Origin: Hyperoodon ampullatus
Taxonomy: Eukaryota > Chordata > Mammalia > Artiodactyla > Ziphiidae
Assembly (NCBI GenBank): GCA_949752795.1
Contig: OX457075.1
Location: forward strand, 8,298,001 to 8,362,000
Length of the DNA stretch: 64,000 bases
Direction of reading: 5' to 3'
Part shown: in pieces, positions 1 through 11,590 of the stretch
Layout of the letters: each line of letters opens with the position of its first letter
Numbering within the stretch: position 1 is the first letter of the stretch
Made by a program: the position numbers and the translations under genes
The notes under the pieces: generated by a model
The model's input: the letters and a program-made list of their open reading frames with translations, nothing else
Database searches by the model: none
Told to the model about the DNA's origin: nothing

Positions 1-663
1 ACTACATCATCTCCACATCTTGCCTTATCCCCATCTCCTGCCATCAATTCTTGCAGCATGGAATGTCTGTTCCTTCTTGAGCTGCATCACTGAAATGATG
101 GATGATCTTTTGTCCCAAGAATGATCTTTCATCTTCTCAGATCCTAAGGGCAATGGTGCACACATGCACCTGACAGTGGTGGCCACTCTCTCTCTCTCAG
201 TTTTTTTTCTTTCTTGTCAATCAGCTGCTGGATTCCAAGATGGAAAATAAGCCCATGGTCTCTTGCTCAAGAGCCTATGATGCACTGTATCTCCCCTTCC
301 CTGACCCATCCCGTGCTTTGTCCCACCAGGACAATGGCAACTTCCCACAGCAACACCACCCAAGCAACATCAAACACTGCAGTACTATACTGAAATTTTC
401 CTTGGTCCTGGATGAGGAACATCAAGAAAGATTAAGAAAAGAAGCAACTAGTTTAGTAAGGGACATTTCCATCTTCCTTTAAACCGCCGATTTCCCCTGA
501 ATGAAAATGCTTTAGAAGAAACATGAGAAAAATGTCCAGTTCATGCAGAGCTATTGAGTCCTAGAAAATAAAACCCTGGCTGGTGATGAATTATTATTCT
601 AGGCAAGAAATCCTCTAAGATCAGGGATTGAGAAGAAGCACAATCCAGCAACAATCATTTAGA
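1..663. other. Unannotated non-coding stretch
   Basis: No gene, RNA or recognisable repeat was seen. The 80-residue open frame at 240-482 has no recognisable domain, no splice signals that I could place and ordinary composition, so I treat it as chance. Confidence 0.5.
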
Positions 664-860
664 CCTGGGAATCAGGAGACCTGGATTCTAATCTTAGCTC
701 TCTCACTAAAAAGTTACATACCTGGGAAAGTTACTGTATCTTTCTGGACCTCAAGTGACTCATCTGTAAAATGGGATTAATAGTGTCAGCTTTGCTTGCC
801 TCATAGGGTTATTGTGAGGCTCAAATGAGATGATAGTTGTGAGAATACTTGGGGTAGCTT
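664..860 (+). repeat. MIR SINE
   Basis: The stretch has the typical MIR order: a gtcctggattc-like core, then the conserved 'tgactcatctgtaaaatggg' segment near 757-776, then a tail with 'ggttattgtgaggctcaaatgagat'-type sequence. It is an ancient tRNA-derived SINE shared by mammals and is well diverged. Boundaries are approximate. Confidence 0.85.
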
Positions 861-1429
861 GAAACACCACAGATACTGTGTGCCTTTCTTCTAGGAAGCG
901 GACAGGAGCTTGAGCTTGCTTTATGTAGACCAACTTCAACCTTGGCTTTGGGAGACCTACTGCCTCTCACTCCACCTTCTCCTCAGCAAGTCACTGGATT
1001 TAGAGTCTGCAGACATAGGGATGAATCATAGCCCTGCTCTTAATGTGAGTGAGATCGCAGGTAAATATTACTCTGATCGAACCTAAGCTTTTGCATCAGG
1101 AGCATGGGGATTCTTGTCCCTATTCAATGTAATCATGTGAAATCATGTATTGAGAAAGCCCTTTTTGAAATGACAAAGCACTATACAAATTGAAGGTCAT
1201 GTTATTAAGATCACTGAATACCCATTGTCCCTCTCTTTGGATACCCAAAAAACCAAGACAAACTATCAGATGTAGACCTCTCACCCAACCTGACCCCAGG
1301 TCAGTTCTGTACTCTGCCATGTTGCGTTCTGTACTCTGCCTTGACTCAGTGTGACGGTGGACCTGGGCTGGGAGCAGAAGGACACGTCTCAGATCTGTCC
1401 TCTTTTGTGCATCGCACCCACTAGAGTGG
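861..1429. other. Unannotated non-coding stretch
   Basis: Nothing recognised. A local near-duplication of 'gttctgtactctgcc' occurs at about 1304-1318 and 1326-1340, the kind of short tandem slip found in neutral DNA. Confidence 0.45.
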
Positions 1430-1690
1430 TGCATTAGTCAGGATGGGATAGCTGCTGTAACAAACAACAAATCTCAGTTGGCTTAATACAACAAGAGACT
1501 AGTTCTCACTCATGCCTCAGCCCAAAGCAGGGTGAAGGGAGAGGGCTGGGGGCTGAGCTCCCTTCAGTCATTCAAGGTCAATGCTCCTCCCATCCTGTGG
1601 CTCTGCCATCACCTTGAGCCTCAGGACTTTCCACTTCGTTCTATGCATCCAGCCTGTTGATGAGCAAAAGGAGACAGTCTAGAGGACTAT
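1430..1690 (+). repeat. Old interspersed repeat, family not assigned
   Basis: The segment 'gctgctgtaacaaacaac' (1451-1468) followed by a 'ctcagttggcttaata' phrase is familiar from a common ancient mammalian interspersed repeat, but I cannot name the family with confidence. No ends or target-site duplication could be fixed. Confidence 0.4.
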
Positions 1691-2114
1691 GTGGGAGATT
1701 TTAGAGGCCAGTCCTGGAAATGGTGTCCATCACCTCTACCTACACCCCACTGGCCAGAAATCAAGCACATGGCCTCACCTAATTTTAAGGCAAAAGGGAA
1801 ATGTAGCCCAGTGGTACACCTAGTACACAAGGGAGAAATACACATATTGGTGAACCCTAGCAAGCTCTGCCAAAGTGGAATTGTACAGGTTGATTTAGAG
1901 ACATTTAAATTAGGATCAATTTTGCTTGGTCCATAGCCATTGGCAATAGACTGTATCTAAAATATATTAGGCGTTACTCAAAGCAAGTGGATGCGAGTAT
2001 GTGTGCACATGCACACACATGTACTTTCCATACCTAATGGATGGATGAGGTTCTTAGGATTTATGTGTAAGTCAATTGTTTAAAGTTTAAACATATTTCT
2101 TACAAAACCAGAGG
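1691..2114. other. Unannotated non-coding stretch
   Basis: No gene or clear repeat. A short GT/CA-rich patch lies at about 1995-2022. Confidence 0.45.
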
Positions 2115-2490
2115 AAGCTATGGAGTATACCAGTTAAGGTATAAGACTTGGAGTCAGATAGTCTGGGTGCAAATCCCAACTCACCATGAGCTAGTTGAAG
2201 AGCCTTGACAGAGTTACTTAATCTAGTGGCTTTCAAACACTTTTGAACGTGCATATGCACACACATCATGTGTGTGTATATATATATATTACTTATACAT
2301 ATGTATGTGCATATATACATACATGTATGCATATGTATTTTATGTTGTACACATTTAAGCGGGTGGAATCAACTTGATTGATTTTATACCAAGTCATGGG
2401 TCATGACCTTCAGTTTGAAAATCCCTGACTTAACCTTTCATTAGTTTCAGCTTCCTGAACTGAAAAAGGGGCTTGTTGAAAGCATCAAAC
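2115..2490 (+). repeat. MIR SINE split by a hAT element
   Basis: The left part (about 2115-2224) has the MIR front half ('gacttggagtcagatagtctgggtgcaaatccc'-like, ending in 'agttacttaatct'). The right part (about 2429-2490) continues with the MIR middle ('cttaacctttcattagtttc'). The two halves are separated exactly by the hAT copy at 2225-2428, so the MIR was already present when the transposon landed. Confidence 0.7.
2225..2428. mobile_element. hAT (Charlie-type) non-autonomous DNA transposon
   Basis: Terminal inverted repeats are visible: 'agtggctttcaaac' at the left and 'gtttgaaaatccctga' at the right. Flanking 8-bp copies 'cttaatct' (2217-2224) and 'cttaacct' (2429-2436) differ at one base and form the 8-bp target-site duplication expected of hAT elements. 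The interior is a TATATG/TGCATA-rich stretch and there is no transposase. Confidence 0.7.
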
Positions 2491-2689
2491 AAACTAATGC
2501 TCCTAAGAGATTTCACACACTGAGCATTTGACACATTAGCAATGAGTATTAACATTATTATTATGTCATTTGTAAACTATAGCTTGCCACAGTAAGAGGT
2601 GGAGACAAAATTCAAGCAAAGAATTGTTGTCTCCTTTCCATGTTAGCCCAGTAGGATCATTTAATTATCTCTTCTTTCCTCTCTTCATT

Positions 2690-2800
2690 TGGTCCACTAA
2701 GAAATATTTAGTGTGAAATATGTCCCAGGCACTGTGATAGCCCTGGGAATAGACGATGAATAAATCATGACTGCTGTTCTTACACAGCTGGAATATCTAG
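2690..2800 (+). repeat. L2-like LINE fragment
   Basis: The phrase 'aaatatttagtgtgaaatatgtcccaggcactgtgatag' resembles the L2 3' region ('aaatatttattgagcacctactatgtgccaggcactgt' type). It is short and diverged. Confidence 0.5.
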
Positions 2801-2804
2801 AACT

Positions 2805-2978
2805 GTACCATGCAATAGTGGCTATTCACCATACGTGGCTATTTGCATCTATATTTAAATTAATTAAAATGTAGTAAAATTAAAAATTCATTTCCTCAGT
2901 TGCACTAGTCACATTTCAAGTATTCGACAGCCACAGGTGGCTAGTGGCTACTATATTTATCAGCACGAGTATGGAAAC
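2805..2978. mobile_element. MER3-like hAT fossil
   Basis: The end segment 'cacatttcaagtattcgacagccacaggtggctagtggctac' matches the characteristic end of a common mammalian hAT fossil that I recall as MER3. The opposite end ('aatagtggctattcacc') is weaker. No clear 8-bp duplication was found. Confidence 0.55.
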
Positions 2979-3844
2979 TTTCCGTCATCACAGAAAGTCC
3001 TAAGCATAAACAAAGAGCCTTGACAGGATGGGTATCTATTCCTCAAATTTAGAAGGTGAAGAGAAAAAGAACTCACATGAAATGGCCTTCAACTTCCGAA
3101 AAGACTTGAGAATTTCTCAAACATTTCAGGATGCCACCCACTAATCCAGCTGAAAGCTGCTTTCAGTTTGCCCTGGTCTCACATAGCTGGGCAGGTGCCC
3201 CTTGCTGCTGCATCTCTTCTGCTCTTTGCTGAGGGAACTACTCCCCGCAATATCCGGGCAGCTATACCTGGATTGGAAAATAGAATCCTATTCAGGAGGA
3301 AGCAAAAGGAACACAGCTGATTTCCAAATACAGACGTTGGTCCTAGCTGGAGTCATTGCCTTTCTAGCATGCCCAGCTTCTGAATATAATAAATCCCTTT
3401 CTCTGGAGCCACTGAAAGGCAGACCTTTCCAGGAGCATCTTGTTTACTGGAGTGAAAGTCTGGGGAATGTCTGCAGGTGAATGTAGCCCCAAGGGCCGAC
3501 TGAGAATGGGGCTATGGTCCCCTGTGTGTTGACAGTCTGACTGGATCCTGGTTCTTGCTGGAAATAGAGCCTGCCTGCTCAGCTGGTGACCTTGACCATC
3601 TGCCTGATAACTTCCAGCCCTACTTTTGAGGTTAGATTCACTCTGGATATTCACTGGCCAGACCCCACCTTAACTTGAACAATTCTCCTTAGACATGTGG
3701 TTCTGACAGATCCCTGAAGCATAAATCTACTGTAGCCTAGAAGCATCTATCCTGACATACTGCCCCCGCCTTAAGAGAGAACCAGCACTTATGAGAACTT
3801 CCAGGGAGCAGAAACGAGTCTGATTGGGACTTGACAACTTGCTG
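2979..3844. other. Unannotated non-coding stretch
   Basis: No gene or confident repeat. Open frames of 92 and 96 residues overlap on opposite strands, have no domain signal and are regarded as chance. Confidence 0.45.
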
Positions 3845-3965
3845 TGGGTGGGATCCACTGTATTCAATGTAATGGAAAGAGCAAGACCTTTGGAAACAGT
3901 CCTGGGTTCAAAATCACAGTCATTTACTAACTGAGAGCTTGAAAATTTACCCATTCACTCCCACC
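3845..3965 (+). repeat. MIR-like fragment
   Basis: The order 'atggaaagagcaagacctttggaaacagtcctgggttcaaa' then 'ctaactgagagcttg' fits the front part of a MIR element. It is partial and diverged. Confidence 0.55.
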
Positions 3966-4477
3966 CCCAGGACCTTTGCTCTGTAAAACAACGATTGAAG
4001 TAGACATGCCCGTTGTCTAGGACTTAATGAAGTGAGTGGTGTGAAGGGACTTACACATGGTAGGTACAGCTTCCTTTTTCTCTTCTCCTCCACCTACTCT
4101 CCTCCAGGCTTACCTATCCTACCCTTGAACCAGCTCTCCCTATGTGCTCTGTGCCCAGGGCCTTGCAGATTTCGCCCCCCAGTCCCTAACCTTCAAAGGG
4201 TAGAGGGGCACGTCCAGAGGCAGAAGGACACAAGTGAGGGTTGGCATTGCCCTCCCTGGTGCAGTGGGGTGAAGCCTTGACCTGGACTAGGACTGGTGTC
4301 ACTGAAGGGTAAGAGCCTTCCGCCTCTGAAGGCAGGTTCCCTGGGACCATGGAGCTGATGACCTGGGGACCAGCCGGTTATGAGACACATATTTATAAGG
4401 TCGCTTGGTTTATTTGCAACTCTGCAGTGAGCAGCTCTTTCACATGGGAATGAGGAACATAAATGAGAGATCGTCAT
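3966..4477. other. Unannotated non-coding stretch
   Basis: Pyrimidine-rich at 4070-4140; otherwise nothing recognised. Confidence 0.45.
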
Positions 4478-4905
4478 GCTGAGTGAAGTAAGTCAGACAG
4501 AGAAAGAGAAATATTGTTATCGCTGACATGTGGAATCTAAAAAGAAATGATACAAATGAACTTATTTACAAAACAGAAACAGACTCGCAGACTTAGAGAA
4601 GGAACTCGTGGTTACCTGGGGGAAGAGTTGGGGGGAAGGATAGTCAGGGAGTTTGGGATTGACACGTACACACGGCTATAGTTAAAATAGATAACCAACA
4701 AGGACCTAATGTATAGCACAGGGAACTCTGTTCAATATTCTGTAACCACCTAAATGGGAAAAGAATATGAAAAAGAATATGAAAAAGAATAAATACATGT
4801 ATATGTCTAACTGAATCACTTTGCTGTACACCTAAAACTAACACAACATTGTTAATCAACTATACTCCAATATAAAATAAAAAGTTATAAATAAATTAAA
4901 AAATA
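4478..4905 (+). mobile_element. 5'-truncated L1 (ORF2 end plus 3' UTR)
   Basis: It begins 'tgctgagtgaagtaagtcagacagag', equivalent to the last codons of ORF2 (the SEVSQ region). It runs through a 3' UTR and ends in 'caactatactccaatataaaataaaa' with an A-rich tail, the same 3' terminus as the other + strand L1s in this window but more diverged. No start of ORF2 is present, so it was truncated on arrival. A short 'ataaatga' match on both sides is a weak duplication candidate. Confidence 0.8.
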
Positions 4906-4964
4906 AATGAACTTCTACTGGGTGGAAATATGAGAGTGTTGACAGATGCATTTGTGAGGTCACA

Positions 4965-5345
4965 CTGGTTTCTGTTCAGGTCTTCAAACAACTCAGCTCT
5001 TTCCTGCTGTATGACCCTCACATACACACTCCTTCTGCCAGGAATGCTTCTCTCCCTCCCAGGTGGCTTTTGGCTGAGCCTCCCCTGTTCAGTATTCATT
5101 TCTCAGGTATCTGTGTAGCCATCCTTGACACCACCTCCCTCAAAAAAACCCTTGCCACCTGCCCATTCTCCTCCCTAACAGCACAAGCTCTATTCATAAC
5201 ACTGTATTCTCTATTCATCACTGTATGTGTTCATTTGCATGATTATCTGTTTATCTCTTGAGCTGGACTAGGATGCCTATGAGATCATGGATGCATGGTT
5301 CAAGCATGGGACCATGCTTGACTTTTTCTCTCCTGCATATTCAGT
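4965..5345 (+). repeat. L2 LINE fragment
   Basis: It contains the L2 3' landmarks in order: 'ctttcctgctgtatgacc', 'ctgccaggaatgcttctctccc', 'tctgtgtagcc', 'gtgttcatttgcatgattat' and 'gagctggactaggatgcc'. The copy is old, and no open reading frame is maintained. Confidence 0.7.
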
Positions 5346-5834
5346 GTCTAGCCCTGTAGCATCATCCCTGTTCTCGTGGCGTGCTAGTTGACGACAGCAA
5401 GAGGGCTGTGGTCCAGGTGTACACTGTTCACTCATATGCTGAACTCTGAGAACAGACACAAAAAACTGAGAAGGGCTTAGCTGCGATTGAAGAGTGAATG
5501 GATGTAGGCATTGGTAGGTGAATCTGGAGAAAGATGGCATGGAACGTAAAATTAATGTGTCAGATAATGAACTAGGAGGGGATTGACAATCTCAATTAGA
5601 AATTAGGAGGACAAGTGTAATTGCACATCAGTGAGATGGTATTGGGACTGGCTTGCTAAGGGACCTGTTTGATTTGCCTACGTTTATTAGTAGAGGAAAC
5701 ACATTCCTCCAGCCATGTTCTCTTAGACTTGTGAATAAGTGTGTGTCTGGCTCAATAAATATTTATTGAATAAATGGTAGAGTTAAGATGGCTTTGAATT
5801 AAACTAAAAATAACTATAAGAAAAAGGAGGATAG
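5346..5834. other. Mostly unannotated; short L2-like tail
   Basis: The only recognisable item is 'tgtctggctcaataaatatttattgaataaatgg' at about 5744-5778, a typical L2 3' terminal motif. The rest shows nothing. Confidence 0.45.
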
Positions 5835-6209
5835 GGAGGTGGAGTCAAGATGGCGTACTAGGAGGACACAGAATTCGTGTCTCCTCACAACTAGGGCACC
5901 TACCAGGCACCAGTGGGGAACCACGGATGGGAGGAACCCTCAGCAAACGGTTTGTGGGATCTTGGTTCCCAAGCCAGAGGTTGGGCTCAATCTCCTGTGG
6001 TGGGAGTGCTGAGTCCAAACCGCTGGACTAACAGAGAACCCCAGACCCCAGGTAATATCAATCAGAGTGAGGCTTTCCGCAGGTCCTCATCTCAGCACCA
6101 AGACCCAGCTCTATCCAGCTGCCTGCAAACTCCAGTGCTGGATGTCTCAGGCCAAACAACCATTAAGACATGAATACTGCACTGCCCATAAAAAAAAAAA
6201 AAAAAGAAA

Positions 6210-7090
6210 CAACAAAAAAATTTGTTACAAAGGAGCAAGGTTAAAACCTACAAGACCAAATAAATGAAGATGAAATAGGCAACCTACCTGAAAAAGAATT
6301 TAGAGTAATGATAGTAAAGATGACTCAAAATCTCAGAAACAGAATGGAGAAAATGCAAGAAACATTTAACAAGGATCTAGAAGAACTAAAGAGCAAACAG
6401 TGATGAACAGCACAATTACTGAAATTAAAAATACTCTAGAAGGAACCAATAATAGAATAACTGAGGCAGAAGAACAGATAACTGAGCTGGAAGATAAAAT
6501 GGTGGAAATAACTGCCAGGGAGCAGAATAAAGAAAAAAGAATGAAAAGAATTGAGGACAGTCTCTCAGAGACTTCTGGCACAACATTAAACACACCAACA
6601 TTCGAATTATAGGGGTCCCAGAAGAAGAAGAGAAAAAGAAAGGGTCTGAGAAAATATTTGAAGAGATTATAGTTGAAAACTTCCCTAACATGGGAAAGGA
6701 AATAGTCAATCAAGTCCAGGAAGCACAGAGAGTACCATACGGGATAAATCCAAACAGAAACACTCCAAGACACATATTAATCAAACTATCAAAATTAAAT
6801 ACAAAGAAAAAATACTGAAAGCAGCAAGGGAAAAGCAACAAATAACATACAACGGAATCCCCATAAGGTTAACAGCTGATCTTTCAGCAGAAACTCTGCA
6901 AGCCAGAAGGGAGTGGCAGGACATATTTAAAGTGATGAAAGGGAAAAACCTACAACCAAGATTACTCTACCCAGCAAGGATCTCATTCAGATTTGACAGA
7001 GAAATTAAAACCTTTACAGACAAGCAAAAGCTAAGAGAATTCAGAACCACCAAACCAGCTTTATAACAAATTCTAAAGGATCTTCTCTAG
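6210..7090 (+). pseudogene. L1 ORF1 remnant (frameshifted)
   Basis: It encodes a relic of the L1 ORF1 RNA-binding chaperone. In the first frame a segment reads through the coiled-coil start ('EKEFRVMIVKMTQNL') to tandem TGA stops at about 6400. It resumes one base shifted as 'MMNSTITEIKNTLEG' with the coiled-coil trimer motif 'RITEAEEQITELED', then shifts again near 6600 where the RRM begins ('[13 protein letters not shown]' type). It ends at the stop at 7088-7090, in the same position as ORF1 of the intact copy. With these frame changes no functional ORF1p can be made. Confidence 0.85.
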
Positions 7091-7148
7091 GCAGGAAACA
7101 CAAGAAAATGAAAAGACCCACAATAACAAACCCAAAACAATTAAGAAA

Positions 7149-10100
7149 ATTGTAATAGGAACATACATATCAATAATCACCTTAAATGTAAATGGATTAA
7201 ATGTTCCAACCAAAAGACATAGACTGGCTGAATGGATAAAAAAACAACACCCATACATATGCTGTCTACGAGAGACCCACTTCAGATGTAGGGAGACATA
7301 CAGACTGAATGTGAAGGGACTGAAAAAGATATTCCATGCAAATGGAAATCAAAAGAAAGCTGGAGTAGAAATTCTCATATCAGACAAAATAGACTTTAAA
7401 ATAAAGACTATTACAAGAGGCAAAGAAAGACAATACATAATGATCAAGGGATCAGTCCAAGAAGATGATATAACAATTGTAAATATTTATGCACCTAACA
7501 TAGGAGCACCTCAATACATAAGGCAAATTCTAACAGCCATAAAAGGGGAAGTCAACAGTAACACAATCACAGTAGGGGACCTTAACACCCCACTTTCACC
7601 AATGGACAGATCAACCAAAATGAAAATAAATAAGGAAACACAAACTTTAAATGATACATTAAACAAGATGGACTTAACTGATATTTATAGGACATTCCAT
7701 CCAAAAACAACAGAACACTTCTTTCTTCTCAAGTGCTCATGGAACATTCTCCAGGATAGACCATATCTTGGGTCACTAATCAAGCCTTGGTAACTTTAAG
7801 AAAATTGAAATCATATCAAGTATCTTTTCTGACAACAATGCTATGAGACTAGATATCAATTACAGGAAAAAGAACTGTGAAAAATACAAACACATGGAGG
7901 CTAAACAATACGCTACTAAATAACCAAGAGATCACTGAAGAAATCAGAGGAAATCAAAAAGTACTTAGAAACAAATGACAATGAAAACACAACGACCCAA
8001 AACCTATAGGATGCAGCGAAAGCAGTTCTAAGAAGGAAGCTTAGAGCAATAAAATCCTACCTCAAGAAACAAGAAACACCTCAAATAAACAACCTAACCT
8101 TACACGTAATGCAATTAGAGAGAGAAGAACCAAAAAACCCCAAAGTTAGCAGAAGGAAATAAATTATAAAGATCAGATCAGAAATAAATGAAAAAGAAAT
8201 GAAAGAAACAATAGCAAAGATCAATAAAACTAAAAGCTGGTTCCTTGAGAAGATCAACAAAATTGACAAACATTGGCCAGACTCATCAAGAAAAAAGGGA
8301 GAAGACTCAAATCAACAGAATTAGAAATGAAAAAGGAGAAGTAACAACTGACACTGAAGAAATACAAAAGATCATGAGAGATTACTACAAGCAACTATAT
8401 GCCAATAAAATGGACAGCCTGGGAGAAATGGACAAATTCTTAGAAAAGCACAACCTACCAAGATTGAACGAGGAAGAAATAGAAAATATAAACAGACCAA
8501 TCACAAGCACTGAAATTGAAACTGTGATTAAAAATCTTTCAACAAACAGAAGCCCAGGATCAGATGGCTTCACAGGCAAATTCTATCAAACATTTAGAGA
8601 GGAGCTAACACCTATCCTTCTCAAACTCTTCCAAAATATAGCAGAGGGAGGAACACTCCCAAACTCATTCTACAAGGCTACCATCACCCTGATACCAAAA
8701 CCGAAGATGTCACAAAAAATGAAACTACAGGCCAATATCTCTGATGAACATAGATGGAAAAATCCTCAACAAAGTACCAGCAAACAGAATCCAATAGCAC
8801 CTTGAAAGGATTATACACCATAATCAAGTGGGATTTATCCCAGGAATGCAAGGATTCTTCAAATATGCAAATCAATCAATGTGATACACCATATTAACAA
8901 ATTGAAGGAGAAAAACCATAAGATAATCTCAATAGATGTAGAAAAAGCTTTTGACAAAATTCAACACCCATTTATGATAAAAACTCTCCAGAAAGTAGGC
9001 ATAGAGGGAACCTACCTCAACATCATAAAGGCCATATATGACAAACCCACAGCCAACATCATTCTCAATGGTGAAAAACTGAAACCATTTCCTCTAAGAT
9101 CAGGAACAAGACAAGGTTGCCCACTCTCACCACTATTATTCAACATAGTTTTGGAAGTATTAGCCACAGCAATCAGAGAAGAAAAGAAAAAAAAGGAATC
9201 CAAATTGGAAAAGAAGAAGTAAAACTGTCACTGTTTGCAGATGACATGATACTACACATAGAGAATCCTAAGGATGCTACCAGAAAACTACTAGAGATAA
9301 TCAATGAATTTGGTAAAGAAGCAGGATACAAAATTAATGCACAGAAATCTCTTGCATTCCTATACACTAATGATGAAAAATCTGAAAGAGAAATTAAGGA
9401 AACACTCCCATTTACCATGGCAACAAAAAGAATAAAATACCTAGGAATAAACCTATCTAAGGAGACAAAAGACCTGTATGTAGAAAACTCTAAGACACTG
9501 ATGGAAGAAATTAAAGATGATACAAACAGATGGAGAGATATACCATGTTCTTGGATTGGAAGAATGAACACTGTGAAAATGACTATACTACCCGAAGCAA
9601 TCTACAGATTCAATACAATACCTAGCAAACTACCAATGGTATTTTTTCACAGAACTAGAACAAAAAATTTCACAATTTGTATGGAAACACAAAAGACCCC
9701 GAATAGCCAAAGCAACCTTGAGAAAGAAAAACGGAGCTGGAGGAATCAGGCTCCCTGACTTCAGACTATACTACAAATCTACAGTAATCAAGAAAGTATG
9801 GTACTGGCACAAAAACAGGAATCTAGATCAATGGAACAGGATAGAAAGCCCAGAGATAAACCCAGGCACATATGGTCACCTTATTTTTGATAAAGGAGGC
9901 AAGAATATACAATGGAGAAAAGACAGCCTCTTCAATAAGTGGTGCTAGGAAAACTGGACAGCTACATGTAAAAGAATGAAATTAGAGAAAAAACAAACAA
10001 ACAAACAAAGAATGAAATTAGAACAATTCCTAGCACCATACACAAAAATAAACTCAAAATGGATTAAAGACCTAAATGTAAGGCCAGACACTATCAAACT

Positions 10101-10936
10101 CTTAGAGGAAAACATAGGCAGAACACTCTATGACATAAATCACAGCAAGATCCTTTTTGACCCACCTCCTAGAGAAATGGAAATAAAAACAAAAATAAGC
10201 AAATTGGACCTAATGAAACTGAAAAGCTTTTGCACAGCAAAGGAAACCATAAACAAGACAAAAAGACAACCCTCAGAATGGGAGAAAATATTCGCAAACA
10301 AAGCAACTGACAAAGGATTAATCTCCAAAGTATACAAGCAGCTCATGCAGCTCAATATCAAAAAACAAACAACCCAATCCAAAAGTGGGTAGAAGACCTA
10401 AACAGACATTTCTCCAAAGAAGATACACATTTTGCCAACAAACACATGAAAAGATGCTCAACATCACTAATCATTAGAGAAATGCAAATCAAAACTACAA
10501 TGAGGTATCACCTCACACCAGTCAGAATGGCCATCATCAAAAAATCTACAAACAATAAATGCTGGAGAGGGCGTGAAGAAAAAGGAACCCACTTGAACTG
10601 TTGGCAGGAATGTAAATTGGTACAGCCACTATGGAGAACAATATGGAGGTTCCTTAAAAAACTAAAAATGGAACTACCATATTACCCAGCAATCCCACTA
10701 CTGGGCATATACCCTGAGAAAACCATATTCAAAAAGAGTCATGGGGGCTTCCCTAGTGGCGCAGTGGTTGAGAGTCCGCCTGCCGATGCAGGGGACGCGG
10801 GTTCGTGCCCCGGTCCGGGAGGGTCCCGCATGCCGCGGGGCGGCTGGGCCCGTGAGCCGTGGCCGCTGGGCCTGCGTGTCCGGAGCCTGTGCTCCGCGAC
10901 GGGAGAGGCCACGGCAGTGAGAGGCCCGCGTACCGC

Positions 10937-10967
<31 letters not shown>

Positions 10968-11222
10968 TCATGTACCACAATGTTCATTGCAGCACTATTT
11001 ACAATAGCCAGGACATGGAAGCAACCTAAGTATCCATCAACAGATGAATGATTAAAGAAGATGTGGCACATATATACAATGGAATATTACTCAGCCATAA
11101 AAAGAAACAAAATTGAGTTATTTCTAGTGAGGTGGATGGAACTAGAGTTTGTCATACAGAGTGAAGTAAGTCAGAAAGAGAAAAACAAATACCGTATGCT
11201 GACACATATATATGGAATCTAA
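7149..11222 (+). pseudogene. L1 ORF2 remnant (endonuclease/RT, disabled)
   Basis: This is a relic of the L1 ORF2 endonuclease/reverse transcriptase. Aligned by eye to the intact copy, the start codon has become ATT (7149-7151). The endonuclease motif around the catalytic Glu reads 'CLRETHF', the Asp/Asn motif reads 'GDLNTPLS' instead of 'GDFNTPLS', and the catalytic SDH motif reads SDN at about 7828-7836. Frameshifts fall near 7730-7790, 8700 and 9190. The RT core 'LFADDMIL' (9230s) and '[10 protein letters not shown]' (about 8936-8965) survive in separate frames. A CHR SINE interrupts the C-terminal region at 10744. The relic ends at TAA 11220-11222 after 'HIYGI', like the intact copy. Confidence 0.9.
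10744..10959 (+). mobile_element. CHR SINE (tRNA-Glu-derived), CpG-rich copy
   Basis: The body starts 'ggggcttccctagtggcgcag', contains the tRNA promoter-like 'ggttcgtgccc' B-box segment and ends '...cgcgtaccgc' before a pure A-tail that begins at 10937. Perfect 13-bp duplications 'aaaaagagtcatg' lie at 10731-10743 and 10960-10972. Many CpG positions that are TpG or CpA in the other four CHR copies are intact here, which suggests this is the youngest of them or a copy from a different source. It sits inside the L1 ORF2 relic. Confidence 0.95.
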
Positions 11223-11590
11223 AAAAAAATGGTTTTGACGAACATAGGGGCAGGACAGGAATAAAGACACAGACGTAGAGAATGGACTTGAGGACATGGC
11301 GAGTGGGAAGGGTAAGCTGGGACGAAGTAAGAGAGTAGCACTGAGATATATACACTATGAAATGTAAAATAGATAGCTAGTGGGAAGCAGCTGCATAGCA
11401 CAGGGAGATCAGCTCGGTGCTTTGCGACCACCTAGAGGGGTGGGATAAGGAGGGTGGGAGGGAGACGCAAGAGGGTGGGGATATGAGGATATACATCTGC
11501 ACATAGCTGATTCACTTTGTTATACAGCAGAAACTAATACAACTCTGTAAAGCAATTATACTCCAATAAATTAAAAAACAAATAGGATAG

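Larger units (their letters stand above)
5835..11583 (+). mobile_element. Near full-length, broken L1
   Basis: A LINE-1 of about 5.5 kb excluding its nested SINE, in + orientation. It starts with a short 5' UTR containing 'caagatggcg' (5846-5855), a YY1-type site usual at L1 starts. ORF1 and ORF2 remnants and a 3' UTR ending 'caattatactccaataaatt' plus a short A-rich tail follow. The 7-bp string 'aggatag' flanks it (5828-5834 and 11584-11590) and may be the remains of a longer target-site duplication. Its 5' UTR is only about 0.37 kb, against 1.5 kb in the intact copy at 43187-49801, so it represents a different subfamily or lacks the CpG-rich upstream part. Confidence 0.92.

Noticed and set aside
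9117..9758. 213-residue open frame with RT-like sequence as an independent gene
   Set aside because: It is one surviving frame of the frameshifted L1 ORF2 relic at 7149-11222; the frame changes near 9190 and the rest of ORF2 lies in other frames.
10446..11051. 201-residue frame joining L1 ORF2 to an Ala/Gly/Pro-rich and poly-Lys segment
   Set aside because: A chance fusion through the inserted CHR SINE and its A-tail. The Lys run is the translated poly(A).
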